Source of the DNA: Elusimicrobiales bacterium
Lineage (GTDB): Bacteria > Elusimicrobiota > Elusimicrobia > Elusimicrobiales > UBA9959
DNA length: 45,351 bases
Reading direction: 5' to 3'
NCBI GenBank assembly: GCA_024681855.1
Contig: JAILAB010000059.1
Location: forward strand, 1 to 45,351
Shown: positions 25,174 through 33,363 of the stretch, in pieces
Position numbering within the stretch: position 1 is the stretch's first letter
How the letters are laid out: every line of letters starts with the position of its first letter
Notes under the pieces: model-generated
Told to the model about the DNA's origin: nothing
The model's database searches: none
The model's input: only the letters and a program-made list of their open reading frames with translations
Position numbers and translations under genes: made by a program

Positions 25174-26280
25174 ATGCCATGCCGCAAGGAAATACAGAAA
25201 CTTAAAATAGCTTTAACTACGGACTGCGTTCTTAACTGCCGCCATTGCCGGATAAATAAGAACTCTGGCCTTACATTGCCTTTTTCTTATGCGGAAAGAG
25301 GCATAAGGCTGCTAATAGATTCCTCAGGCAATCAGAAACGGCTGGAATTATATGGCGGAGAGCCATTTCTCAAAATGGAACTGCTTGAAAAAGCAGTTGA
25401 ATTTGCTGCAAAATATTCAGCTGAGCAGAAAAAGTCATTATCATTATCAATAGCTACCAATGGCCTTGTCATTGACGAGAAGAAAATTGATTTTATTAAA
25501 AAATACAAGATAAATCTTTCCATAAGCGTTTCCGGCTCTAAGGAAAATCATGATTCCTGCCGCATTTTTCCTAATGGCCGCGGAAGCTGGGAGGCTTTGG
25601 AGCCTAAAATTGCCTTAATGCTAAAAAAGCTGGATCCCTATAGCATTGTCGCTTTGGAATGCGTTGCTCCCGATGGGGCTGCCAGGCTTTTTGAGGACTT
25701 GAAGTCTTTAGCAGGCAAAGGCTTTATGGTAATTAACATAGAATGCGTGCATGGCATGGAATGGTCTGCGGATCAGCTCCAATCCCTGGCAGATTCCATT
25801 TCCTTGTTTTCCAAATATCTGTTTGAGGAAATACGAAAGGGAAATTTTATAATTCCAGAGCCTTTTATAGAATTTTTCAGGGTGGGTGGTTCAGAGGCTC
25901 CTATTTTCTGCCCTATGTACAGGGATTTGGAAATGTATCCTGACGGAATTTTGTCTTTTTATCCTTTTGCCTTTATAGACTATAGCGAAAGCAAAGACAT
26001 AGTAAAAATAGGAAGTGCCATAGATGGCTTTATTGAAAAATATGATGGCTGCATTCAGAATAAAGATGAAACAATGTGTTCCAATTGCGTATCATCATAT
26101 TATCGCATCCCAGGGTTAAGCTCAGGTGCGGAAGCATATTCGCTAAGGACTGCCTTGCTTAAAAGACTTTTCTTTGAAGCGCTGAAGCTTTCAAAAAAAG
26201 AAGAGAAATTTAAAGAATATGTCATGTTCCTTGCAAAGCTTAAAAAGCAAGAGTATAACAGCTATGCGGAGGCACGCTGA
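25174..26280 (+). CDS. Radical SAM protein with reduced SPASM-like end
   Basis: A 368-residue radical SAM enzyme. Cys18, Cys22 and Cys25 form the SAM cluster motif; LYGGEPFLKMELLE and ATNGLVIDE follow. The C-terminus has only part of a SPASM set: FCPMYRDLEMYPDGILS and MCSNCVSS, with other cysteines missing, so at most one extra cluster is likely. GGAG lies 6 bases before the ATG at 25174, which makes this the better start than the ATG at 25162. It has no close paralog in the window. It sits between two HxsC-related enzymes with gaps of 17 and 2 bases. Substrate unknown. Confidence 0.72.
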   Translation: MPCRKEIQKLKIALTTDCVLNCRHCRINKNSGLTLPFSYAERGIRLLIDSSGNQKRLELYGGEPFLKMELLEKAVEFAAKYSAEQKKSLSLSIATNGLVIDEKKIDFIKKYKINLSISVSGSKENHDSCRIFPNGRGSWEALEPKIALMLKKLDPYSIVALECVAPDGAARLFEDLKSLAGKGFMVINIECVHGMEWSADQLQSLADSISLFSKYLFEEIRKGNFIIPEPFIEFFRVGGSEAPIFCPMYRDLEMYPDGILSFYPFAFIDYSESKDIVKIGSAIDGFIEKYDGCIQNKDETMCSNCVSSYYRIPGLSSGAEAYSLRTALLKRLFFEALKLSKKEEKFKEYVMFLAKLKKQEYNSYAEAR

Positions 26281-26282
26281 AT

Positions 26283-27305
26283 ATGGGCCATGCTGCCGCT
26301 TTAACCATTTATGATGCTGTAAAGAAATTCGGCTGGCCTGAGCCAGGCTCTGAGATAATTTCTCGCGAGTTGCTTCTCGGAGATGCATGCAATGCCCGCT
26401 GCATATTCTGTTGCGCTAAGGATCTTCAAGATAAGGCTAAGTGGCTTTCTGAAGAAATTATTTTGGACAATATCAGAAAATGGGCTGATGAAGGGGCATG
26501 GCTAATTACATTCTCCGGCGGAGAAGTTACTCTTTATCCCGGACTTGAAAAAATTTCGCGTTATGCTAAGCGGCAAGGCTTTAAGTCTGTGCAGCTGCTT
26601 ACAAATGGCCTAAAACTTAAAGAAAAAGAATATGTTTTGAGCCTGGCAGAAGCAGGAGTAGACGAGGTGAAAATATCTCTGCATGGCAGCGATGCTGCCA
26701 CGCATGATTATCTTATGCAGATCCCCGGAGCATTTGAAAATGCCTTAATTGCAACTCAGAATCTTAATGATGCCGGAATAAAAGCTTCGTTCAATTTTGC
26801 GGTTACATCCAGAAACTATAAGCAAATGCCGCTGTTCGCAAAGCTTGCCGGCTTAGAGCTTGGAGTTACGGGATTTTGCTTTATGTTTAGTTTCTATTCC
26901 GGAGGAATGCTTGAAATGGGGCGAAGTTTGGGCATTTCCTATTCTGACGCCTTGCCATATCTTCGGCTGGCGCTCAAATATATGAAGGCTAAAAAAATTG
27001 TTATTGAATCCAAAATGCTTAGCAATTTCGTCCCTTGCATTGCGCCAGAGCTTGTTAACCTTATGAGCGACTGGGGGAGCAGCGGGCCTGAATCTAAATC
27101 GCAAGTAGGCATAGGCAATAAGGTGCGCATAGTGAAGGAAAGCTATCCGGAGCGAAAAGAAAAGCTGCCATTGTGTTCAAAATGCGTATATTATGACCGC
27201 TGCTATGGCCCTGATAAGGGCTATGTGAGCATTTATGGCAGCTCTGAGTTTAAGCCTTTAAGCAGAGAAGCAGAGCATTTTCCTTTTGAAACTCTTTACC
27301 CGTAG
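26283..27305 (+). CDS. Radical SAM protein, HxsC-related short form
   Basis: A 340-residue paralog of the 24128-25156 protein. They share the N-terminal KKFGWP/KKYGWP segment, the SAM cluster (Cys36, Cys40 and Cys43, with an extra Cys44), SGGEVTLYPGLE, SLHGSDAATHD, SNFVPCIAPELVNLM and the C-terminal CSKCVYYDRCYG with YGSSEFKPL. The usual GGEP is again GGEV. The close similarity suggests duplication followed by divergence for successive or alternative steps. It begins 2 bases after the preceding gene. Confidence 0.75.
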   Translation: MGHAAALTIYDAVKKFGWPEPGSEIISRELLLGDACNARCIFCCAKDLQDKAKWLSEEIILDNIRKWADEGAWLITFSGGEVTLYPGLEKISRYAKRQGFKSVQLLTNGLKLKEKEYVLSLAEAGVDEVKISLHGSDAATHDYLMQIPGAFENALIATQNLNDAGIKASFNFAVTSRNYKQMPLFAKLAGLELGVTGFCFMFSFYSGGMLEMGRSLGISYSDALPYLRLALKYMKAKKIVIESKMLSNFVPCIAPELVNLMSDWGSSGPESKSQVGIGNKVRIVKESYPERKEKLPLCSKCVYYDRCYGPDKGYVSIYGSSEFKPLSREAEHFPFETLYP

Positions 27306-27317
27306 CAGGAGCAAAAA

Positions 27318-28628
27318 ATGGATCAGGAAAGACTTGAAAAAACAATTTCTCTTATCCATGATGTAAAATATGGAGGCCTCCCTACGCATTTTCCTTCGCT
27401 TCTTGCATGGGACAAAGGTCTTCTGCCTTTAAGGAAACAGAAAAATCTTTGGGAAGCAAGCCTTGCTGAAAATCCAAAACGGGAAATTGGCATTTATCTG
27501 AATGTCCCTTTTTGCAAAAAGAAGTGCGGTTTTTGTTTCTTGGATGTGAAGGGCGGAGCATCATCGGAAGAACAAGCTGAGTATATTCATGCCGTTGAGA
27601 ATGAGATGGCTTTCTTTGAGCCCGTTTTCAAAAATAAGGAAATAACAAGCGTTTATATAGGCGGGGGGACGCCAAATTTTCTTTCCGCAAATCTTCTGAA
27701 AGAGCTTTTGCTGAATTTGAAAAAACATTTTCTAATTAAGCCTGGCACGCAAATATCAATGGAATCTAATCCTGATTTCTTTGATGAGGAAAAGGCAGAG
27801 GCAGTAGCGGAAAGCGGCATTACGATGCTGCTTATGGGCATTCAGAGTTTTAGTGCCAGAATTAACGGCGAGAATGGCCGTGCGCAGGATGTTACCCGCA
27901 TAAAAAATGCTTTCAGCCTTGTTCGCTCTGCCGGAATAAAATATATAAATGCCGATTTGCTGTGCGGTTTGAAGGGGCAGACAGAAAAAGATTTCCTGAA
28001 AGATGTCATTATGCTTTCAATGCTGCGCCCTACGCAGATTCATCTTAACCGCATAAAGCCGCTTTCTGGCACTCTGCCGCCTAAAATTAAAAAAGAGCTT
28101 TCACAATGGCAGCAGGCAGGTTTGGAAATACTTCGCAGGCAGGGATATTCCGTGCTAGATGAGGAAAGCGCATGCCTTGACGGGATAAGGAATGTACAGG
28201 GAAATTACTTTTTCCACTTGGAAAATTCTTTGCTTGGCCTTGGCGCCGGGGCCATGTCCCATGCTTGGGGAAAGCTTCGCAGCCGCAATACCGTTGCTCC
28301 ATTGGAATATTCCAAATCTGCTAATGCCGGCATTGGCTTTTCCGAGCTTTCTCTTGAAATTGGCATTAACGAGGAGCTTAGGCATTATCTTATGAATACT
28401 CTGCTGCATGGGGAAAATGTGCTTCCTGAGCAGATTAGAGAAAAATTTGGCCCAGAAGGCGAAAGCATTTATATGGAGCTTGCTATGGGCATGGAAAAAA
28501 ATGGCTATCTTGAAGCAGCCGGAGGCGGATGGATATGTCCTTTGCGCATGCAGGATTGGCTTGGGGTTACAAGCTCAATATATGGCAATAACCTGCTGGA
28601 ACATATTGCCGTGAGGAATGGCTTATGA
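27318..28628 (+). CDS. HemN/HemW-type radical SAM protein
   Basis: A 436-residue protein of the HemN/HemW superfamily. Residues 58-73 read GIYLNVPFCKKKCGFC, with cluster cysteines 66, 70 and 73. YIGGGTPNFLS, SMESNPDFFD, MGIQSFSARINGENGR and NADLLCGLKGQT follow, all in the family order, and a winged-helix-like HemN C-terminal region is present. HemW is a heme chaperone, but relatives in natural-product clusters are class C methyltransferases or cyclases using two SAM molecules. The context favours one of those. It overlaps the next gene by 4 bases (ATGA). Confidence 0.8.
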   Translation: MDQERLEKTISLIHDVKYGGLPTHFPSLLAWDKGLLPLRKQKNLWEASLAENPKREIGIYLNVPFCKKKCGFCFLDVKGGASSEEQAEYIHAVENEMAFFEPVFKNKEITSVYIGGGTPNFLSANLLKELLLNLKKHFLIKPGTQISMESNPDFFDEEKAEAVAESGITMLLMGIQSFSARINGENGRAQDVTRIKNAFSLVRSAGIKYINADLLCGLKGQTEKDFLKDVIMLSMLRPTQIHLNRIKPLSGTLPPKIKKELSQWQQAGLEILRRQGYSVLDEESACLDGIRNVQGNYFFHLENSLLGLGAGAMSHAWGKLRSRNTVAPLEYSKSANAGIGFSELSLEIGINEELRHYLMNTLLHGENVLPEQIREKFGPEGESIYMELAMGMEKNGYLEAAGGGWICPLRMQDWLGVTSSIYGNNLLEHIAVRNGL

Positions 28629-30031
28629 GCAGCCGCATTGCCCATCCTCATTATATGCAATTTCGCAGGCTTCCTGGCGGCAAGGTTTTGATGACAAATG
28701 CTGTCGGCGGAAATATAGTGATAAGCGGGCAGCTGTTTGATAAGTTTTGTGCCGGCCGGCTGACATTTGATGAAATGCCTGCTGCTTTGGCAAAACAAGG
28801 CTTTGTTCGAGAATTATGTGATGAGGAATGCTATAAAAGAGGAATATTAGAGCGCTATTTTGAAGGCTGGAAAGCCCCTCATGTGCATATAATTTCTCTG
28901 AGCGCGGCTTGCCGTCTTTCCTGCGTGTATTGCTGCGCAGCCGCCACGGATGGGGATAAGCGGCGCATGACAAAAGAAACAGCAGATAAAATTCTTGATT
29001 TTATCTTTGCCCTTGAGCCTGACAGGTATTTGCTGGAATTTCAAGGCGGAGAGCCTCTTTTGACTTTTCCTCTGCTGAAATATTTTGTTTTTAAGGCCAG
29101 GAAAATGGCTTCTCATAAAAAAAGACCGGTCTTTTTCTCGGTTGTTACTAATCTTCAGGAATGCGATGAGGAGAAGTTTAATTTCCTTACTGGCCAGGGC
29201 ATTACTGTATGCGCATCCTTAGACGGCCCAGCTATGGTTCATGACCTTAACCGGCCTGCGCATGGAGGCAGCTCTCATTCCAAGGCGGCATTCTGGCTTA
29301 AACGCTTTGCGGATTATGCCGCTGAAAATGGCACTGAATATCCGAATGCTATATGCACTGTTACCAGGCACTCACTGCCTTATGCCAAAGAGATAGTTGA
29401 TGAATTTATTGCCTGCGGGCTTAAAAGAGTGCAGCTTGGCCCGGTTGATCCTTTGGGCAGGGCTTTTCAGGCATGGGATAAAATCGGAGTGTCTTCTTCT
29501 GAATTTCTGAATTTTTACGGCAAGGCAATCAGCTATATAATGGAATTAAACAGAAAGGGAATTACTGTTTATGAGAAGGCTGCCCTTGCTTTTGCGAAAC
29601 AGCTTAATGGTCTTGCTCGCCCGCGGTATCAGAATCTGGATATTCTTTACCGCCTTGCTTATAACTGGGATGGGGGAATCTACGGCTCTGACGAGGCCCG
29701 CATGCTTTCCAATAGCGGGGATGAATATTTCCGCCTTGGCACAGCCGGTTCATGCAGCTTTGCGGAACTTATGCGAAAGCCGCTTGCAATACGCCTTATA
29801 GCTTCTTCGCTTACGGAATTGCGCCAGCCTATGTGTTCCCGCTGCCCCTCTTCTTTATATTGCCGCGTGCCGCCTGTTTATAATTATATAACACAAGGAA
29901 GCATTCATGGCAATATGGCTTCAAATGAGAGATGCATGCTGTACCGACAGGTATATGAGCTTCTTTCTTCCTTAAATGCGGAAAAAGAAAAAGCTGATAT
30001 TTTTAATAAGTGGAGTTTGGGCTATGAGTGA
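28625..30031 (+). CDS. hxsB: HxsB-like radical SAM protein 2 with degraded SPASM
   Basis: A 468-residue HxsB paralog. It shares the N-terminal VLMTNAVGGNIVISG region, the SAM cluster (Cys96, Cys100 and Cys103), LEFQGGEPLLTF, CASLDGPAMVHDLNRP and VDEFIACGLKRVQLGP. In the SPASM domain three of the seven cysteines present in the other two paralogs are missing. SPCG is replaced by ILYR, TCDE by GSDE, and the CG-x-CP Cys by Pro in CRVPPV. CSRC and the last Cys remain. It probably keeps fewer auxiliary clusters and may have changed its role. It overlaps the next gene by 8 bases. Confidence 0.82.
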   Translation: MSSRIAHPHYMQFRRLPGGKVLMTNAVGGNIVISGQLFDKFCAGRLTFDEMPAALAKQGFVRELCDEECYKRGILERYFEGWKAPHVHIISLSAACRLSCVYCCAAATDGDKRRMTKETADKILDFIFALEPDRYLLEFQGGEPLLTFPLLKYFVFKARKMASHKKRPVFFSVVTNLQECDEEKFNFLTGQGITVCASLDGPAMVHDLNRPAHGGSSHSKAAFWLKRFADYAAENGTEYPNAICTVTRHSLPYAKEIVDEFIACGLKRVQLGPVDPLGRAFQAWDKIGVSSSEFLNFYGKAISYIMELNRKGITVYEKAALAFAKQLNGLARPRYQNLDILYRLAYNWDGGIYGSDEARMLSNSGDEYFRLGTAGSCSFAELMRKPLAIRLIASSLTELRQPMCSRCPSSLYCRVPPVYNYITQGSIHGNMASNERCMLYRQVYELLSSLNAEKEKADIFNKWSLGYE

Positions 30032-31088
30032 AATTCCCGGGCATTTATTAAAGAAAATTGAAGTATATCCTAATTATGAATGCAATAGAAATTGCCGGTT
30101 TTGTTTTACTTCAAAAGATAATAATAATTACCGTAGCAATCCAATCTCTTTTCATTCCATTTGTGAGAAGATTTATATAGGATATAAAGGAGGCTGCCGC
30201 ATGCTTACTGTTTTAGGAGGAGAACCAACTGTCTATGATAAGCTTCCTAATATGCTTGCGTTTGCAAATAAAATCGGATATATTGGCACGGTTCTTTTTA
30301 GCAATGGCCTAAAGTTTGCTGATTATTCATATGCGAAAAAAATTGCCTCTCTGAAATTAAAGGCCGTTCATTTGAACATCCCTTCTCATGAGCCGGATGC
30401 TTTTAATTACCTTACGCAATCTGAGCACGGATATGATGCTTTATTGCAGTCAATCAGAAATTTGAAATCTTTAAGCATTCCAATGATAGCCGTATGTGTT
30501 ATTACAAAACAAACTTATGATAAACTTGCCGAATATGTGGATTTCTATTATAAAGCTGGCATAAGTTTCTTCATTTTCCATTATGCAAAGCTTCAAGGCA
30601 ACCTTGATCCGCTTAATGGGAATAATGCTGAAAATATAAAAAGCATTGTTGTTCCAATGTCAGAGGCTGCAAAAGGATTAAAAAAAATGCTTGAGCATTG
30701 CTTAAAAGCTAATATTTTCCCTCCATTTATTGAAACCATGCCTCCATGCGTTTTGGATTCTTATGCATATAGAATTACAGATTTTATTTTCGAATCTAAA
30801 AAGTTTATGTCAGAGCTTAGGGTTATCCCTGGGATGCGTTTGCGTATAAATAAATATGACAGCAGAATAAAAATCAGCGAATGCGCTGATTGTATATGGG
30901 AAGAAAAGTGTTATGGCATAGAAAAAGCATATATTAATCTTTTTGGAAAAAATGAGTTCAAAGCCGTTAAAGAACTTCCGCAGCCTTATTATAATGAAAT
31001 TCCTGAAGAGAAAAGGACTCCCCTGTTTATTTCTCTCCCTAAACTTGTGGAGAAAACATATATTGATATGCATGGCGGTGAAGACTAA
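30024..31088 (+). CDS. Radical SAM protein, HxsC-related short form
   Basis: A 354-residue enzyme. A longer frame opens at 29976, but ATG 30024 is preferred because a GGAG site lies 8 bases before it and the longer start lies deep inside hxsB2. SAM cluster: Cys20, Cys24 and Cys27. LGGEPTVYDKL, LFSNGLKFAD, HLNIPSHEPDAF, MPPCVLDSY and CADCIWEEKCYG with FGKNEFKAV follow the plan of the other short radical SAM enzymes. It has a more AT-rich composition than the genes on either side. It overlaps the next gene by 1 base. Confidence 0.75.
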   Translation: MSEIPGHLLKKIEVYPNYECNRNCRFCFTSKDNNNYRSNPISFHSICEKIYIGYKGGCRMLTVLGGEPTVYDKLPNMLAFANKIGYIGTVLFSNGLKFADYSYAKKIASLKLKAVHLNIPSHEPDAFNYLTQSEHGYDALLQSIRNLKSLSIPMIAVCVITKQTYDKLAEYVDFYYKAGISFFIFHYAKLQGNLDPLNGNNAENIKSIVVPMSEAAKGLKKMLEHCLKANIFPPFIETMPPCVLDSYAYRITDFIFESKKFMSELRVIPGMRLRINKYDSRIKISECADCIWEEKCYGIEKAYINLFGKNEFKAVKELPQPYYNEIPEEKRTPLFISLPKLVEKTYIDMHGGED

Positions 31089-32464
31089 TGGACATGAATG
31101 CTGTTAATCAGAATGCGGGCCGCCAGCTTGCTTTTAATCCTGAAAACTGTGAGCGAATGCCATCTGGCATTTTTTGCAGCGATTCATTTGGCCGTTGGGC
31201 ATTAACTGATGTATCAGGCATGCCTTTGCTGGCTGCAGAATCTTTTCCGCAGTGTCTTTTGCCATATATGGCAGCCTCTGGCTCTTTTTACGGCCCTAGC
31301 CTTCATATACTTGTTGTTACCTTGGCATGCAACCATGCCTGCATATATTGCCGTGTTGCGCCTGTTTCTGAGAAGGAAAAAGGAACTGAGATGACCTTGG
31401 AAACGGCAAAAAAGAGCATTGACCTGGCGTTTAATACTCCTAATGACTGCATAACATTTGAATTTCAGGGCGGCGAGGCTTTGCTTAACTGGCCTGTGGT
31501 TAAAAGTTCTGTCCTTTATGCTAAGGAAAAAAATAAGATTTATAAGAAAGACATGCGCATGGCTATTGTGACGAATCTTTCTTTAATGGATGAAGAGAAG
31601 TTCAAATTTTTTGTCAATGAGGGAGTATCTGTCTGCACTTCCTTAGACGGGCCTGCCTCGCTTCATAACCTCAACCGCCGATATGGCAATAATGGCGGGC
31701 ATGATAAAGCTGTTTATTGGATTAAACGTTTTGCTGCAGCCGCATCGTCTTCTGGCAAGCCTGATTCTTTGCCATCGGCCCTGATGACCACTACTAAGCA
31801 TTCCTTGTCTATTCCTGAAAAGATCGTAGATGAATATAGAGATTTGGGCTTAGGCGGTATTTTTATCAGGCCTTTATCGCCTATAGGCCATGCCGGAACT
31901 GTTTGGAAGGACATAGGGTATGATCCATTGGAGTATAAACTGTTTTATGCCCGTTCCCTAAAAAGGGTTTTGGAAATAAACAGATGCGGTGAGCGCTTTG
32001 TGGAAAGAAATGCCGCTCTTTTCGCAAGAAAGCTTTTTCATTTTGAGAATCCTAACTATTTGGATTTGAAAAGCCCCTGCGGCGCAGTTACGGGGCAGCT
32101 TGCATATAATTGGGATGGCAATGTTTATTCCTGTGATGAAGGCAGAATGCTTGGCGCTGGTGGCGATGCCTCTTTCATGCTAGGCTCTGTTTATGCTACA
32201 AAATGGAGAGAGTTATTTGTGAAGCCTTCGGCAATTATGTGTGCCTCGGCTTCCTGTTTGGAATCACAGCCGGCATGCGCCCGCTGCGCTTTCAAGCCTT
32301 TCTGCGGGGTGTGCCCTGTTCATAATAAAGCGGCTCAAGGCTGTATTTATGGCAATATGAAAGGCAGTTATTGGTGTGAGATTCAAAAAGCGGTATTTTA
32401 TGTTGTGCTTGCCGCTTTAAGGAACCCGGCTGACCGGGAAATAATTAAAGGATGGATTGACTGA
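31088..32464 (+). CDS. hxsB: HxsB-like radical SAM/SPASM maturase 3
   Basis: A 458-residue HxsB paralog. SAM cluster: Cys81, Cys85 and Cys88. FEFQGGEALLNW, VTNLSLMDEEK, TSLDGPASLHNLNR, ALMTTTKHSLS and IFIRPLSPIGHAG are all HxsB features. The SPASM set is full: SPCG, NVYSCDEGRML, CARCAFKPFCGVCP and a final Cys. It is followed with 1-base overlap by the HxsC-like gene, so this pair resembles the classic HxsB-HxsC couple. The N-terminal 65 residues are divergent from those of HxsB1. Confidence 0.85.
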   Translation: MDMNAVNQNAGRQLAFNPENCERMPSGIFCSDSFGRWALTDVSGMPLLAAESFPQCLLPYMAASGSFYGPSLHILVVTLACNHACIYCRVAPVSEKEKGTEMTLETAKKSIDLAFNTPNDCITFEFQGGEALLNWPVVKSSVLYAKEKNKIYKKDMRMAIVTNLSLMDEEKFKFFVNEGVSVCTSLDGPASLHNLNRRYGNNGGHDKAVYWIKRFAAAASSSGKPDSLPSALMTTTKHSLSIPEKIVDEYRDLGLGGIFIRPLSPIGHAGTVWKDIGYDPLEYKLFYARSLKRVLEINRCGERFVERNAALFARKLFHFENPNYLDLKSPCGAVTGQLAYNWDGNVYSCDEGRMLGAGGDASFMLGSVYATKWRELFVKPSAIMCASASCLESQPACARCAFKPFCGVCPVHNKAAQGCIYGNMKGSYWCEIQKAVFYVVLAALRNPADREIIKGWID

Positions 32465-33363
32465 TGCCTGCGGTTTCTGTGTGGAATAAATGTAATAACA
32501 GATGCATAATGTGCACCAACGGAAAGGAATATTCCGAAGGCCCTTCTGATCAGTATGTGCTTCGCAAGCAGATAGAAAAAATGGAAAGGTATCTGAAAGG
32601 AAATAGAGGCATTTTCTATAAAGGGGCTGAAGATCCGCGGTATATAACTTTAACAGGAGGAGAGCCAACCTTACATCCTGACTTTATGAAACTTCTGCGT
32701 TATTATAGAAAGCGCTGTCCGGACTTGGAAATAACGCTGCTGACTAATGGGCGCACTTTTGCTGATGAGACTTTTTTGAAACAATATCTTTCAATAATAA
32801 GAACCCCAGCCAGGACAATAATTCCTCTTCATTCATCAGATCCTGATGAACATGATTATATAGCAGGCGTAAAAGGAGCTTTTAATCAGACCATAAAAGC
32901 CTTGAAAAGCCTATTTAGATTTGCTCCGCCAGGACATAGCATTGGAATAAGGTATATACAACACGGCACAGGAAAGCTGCGCATGGAAAGGACTCTGAAA
33001 TTCCTGCTTGAAAATTTTCCTAATACTTTCGCATATACTGTGGCTATAATACATTTTGAAATAGAAGGAAGTTCATTGGAAAATGAAAAAAAACTTCATA
33101 TTTCACTCAAAGATTCAGCAAAAGAAGTTTTGGCAGCTAAGCCTCTGATTGAAAAATTCCCATGTCTGTATTTATATCATTACCCTTTATGCGTTCTTGA
33201 GCCCAGTCTTCGCTGCAGGGCTAAAATAACTTTGCCAGAAGAAGAACGGGTATATCCTGAGGAAAAATGCGGACAATGCTGCCGGCGACAAGACTGTGTG
33301 GGCCTGATGATTGATTATAATAGGCTTTTTGGTTCGTCAGAGTTGGAGACTATTAAGCAATGA
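32464..33363 (+). CDS. hxsC: HxsC-like radical SAM maturase
   Basis: A 299-residue radical SAM enzyme, the best HxsC match in the window. SAM cluster: Cys10, Cys14 and Cys17 in CNNRCIMC. TLTGGEPTLHPDF, LLTNGRTFAD, IIPLHSSDPDEHDYI and GVKGAFNQTIKAL follow the HxsC order, as does YPLCVLEPSL. The C-terminus has CGQCCRRQDCVG and FGSSELE, a pattern shared with the other short radical SAM proteins. Its start overlaps hxsB3 by 1 base and its end overlaps the peptidase-like gene by 4. In known HXS systems HxsB and HxsC are paired enzymes of unknown chemistry. Confidence 0.68.
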   Translation: MPAVSVWNKCNNRCIMCTNGKEYSEGPSDQYVLRKQIEKMERYLKGNRGIFYKGAEDPRYITLTGGEPTLHPDFMKLLRYYRKRCPDLEITLLTNGRTFADETFLKQYLSIIRTPARTIIPLHSSDPDEHDYIAGVKGAFNQTIKALKSLFRFAPPGHSIGIRYIQHGTGKLRMERTLKFLLENFPNTFAYTVAIIHFEIEGSSLENEKKLHISLKDSAKEVLAAKPLIEKFPCLYLYHYPLCVLEPSLRCRAKITLPEEERVYPEEKCGQCCRRQDCVGLMIDYNRLFGSSELETIKQ

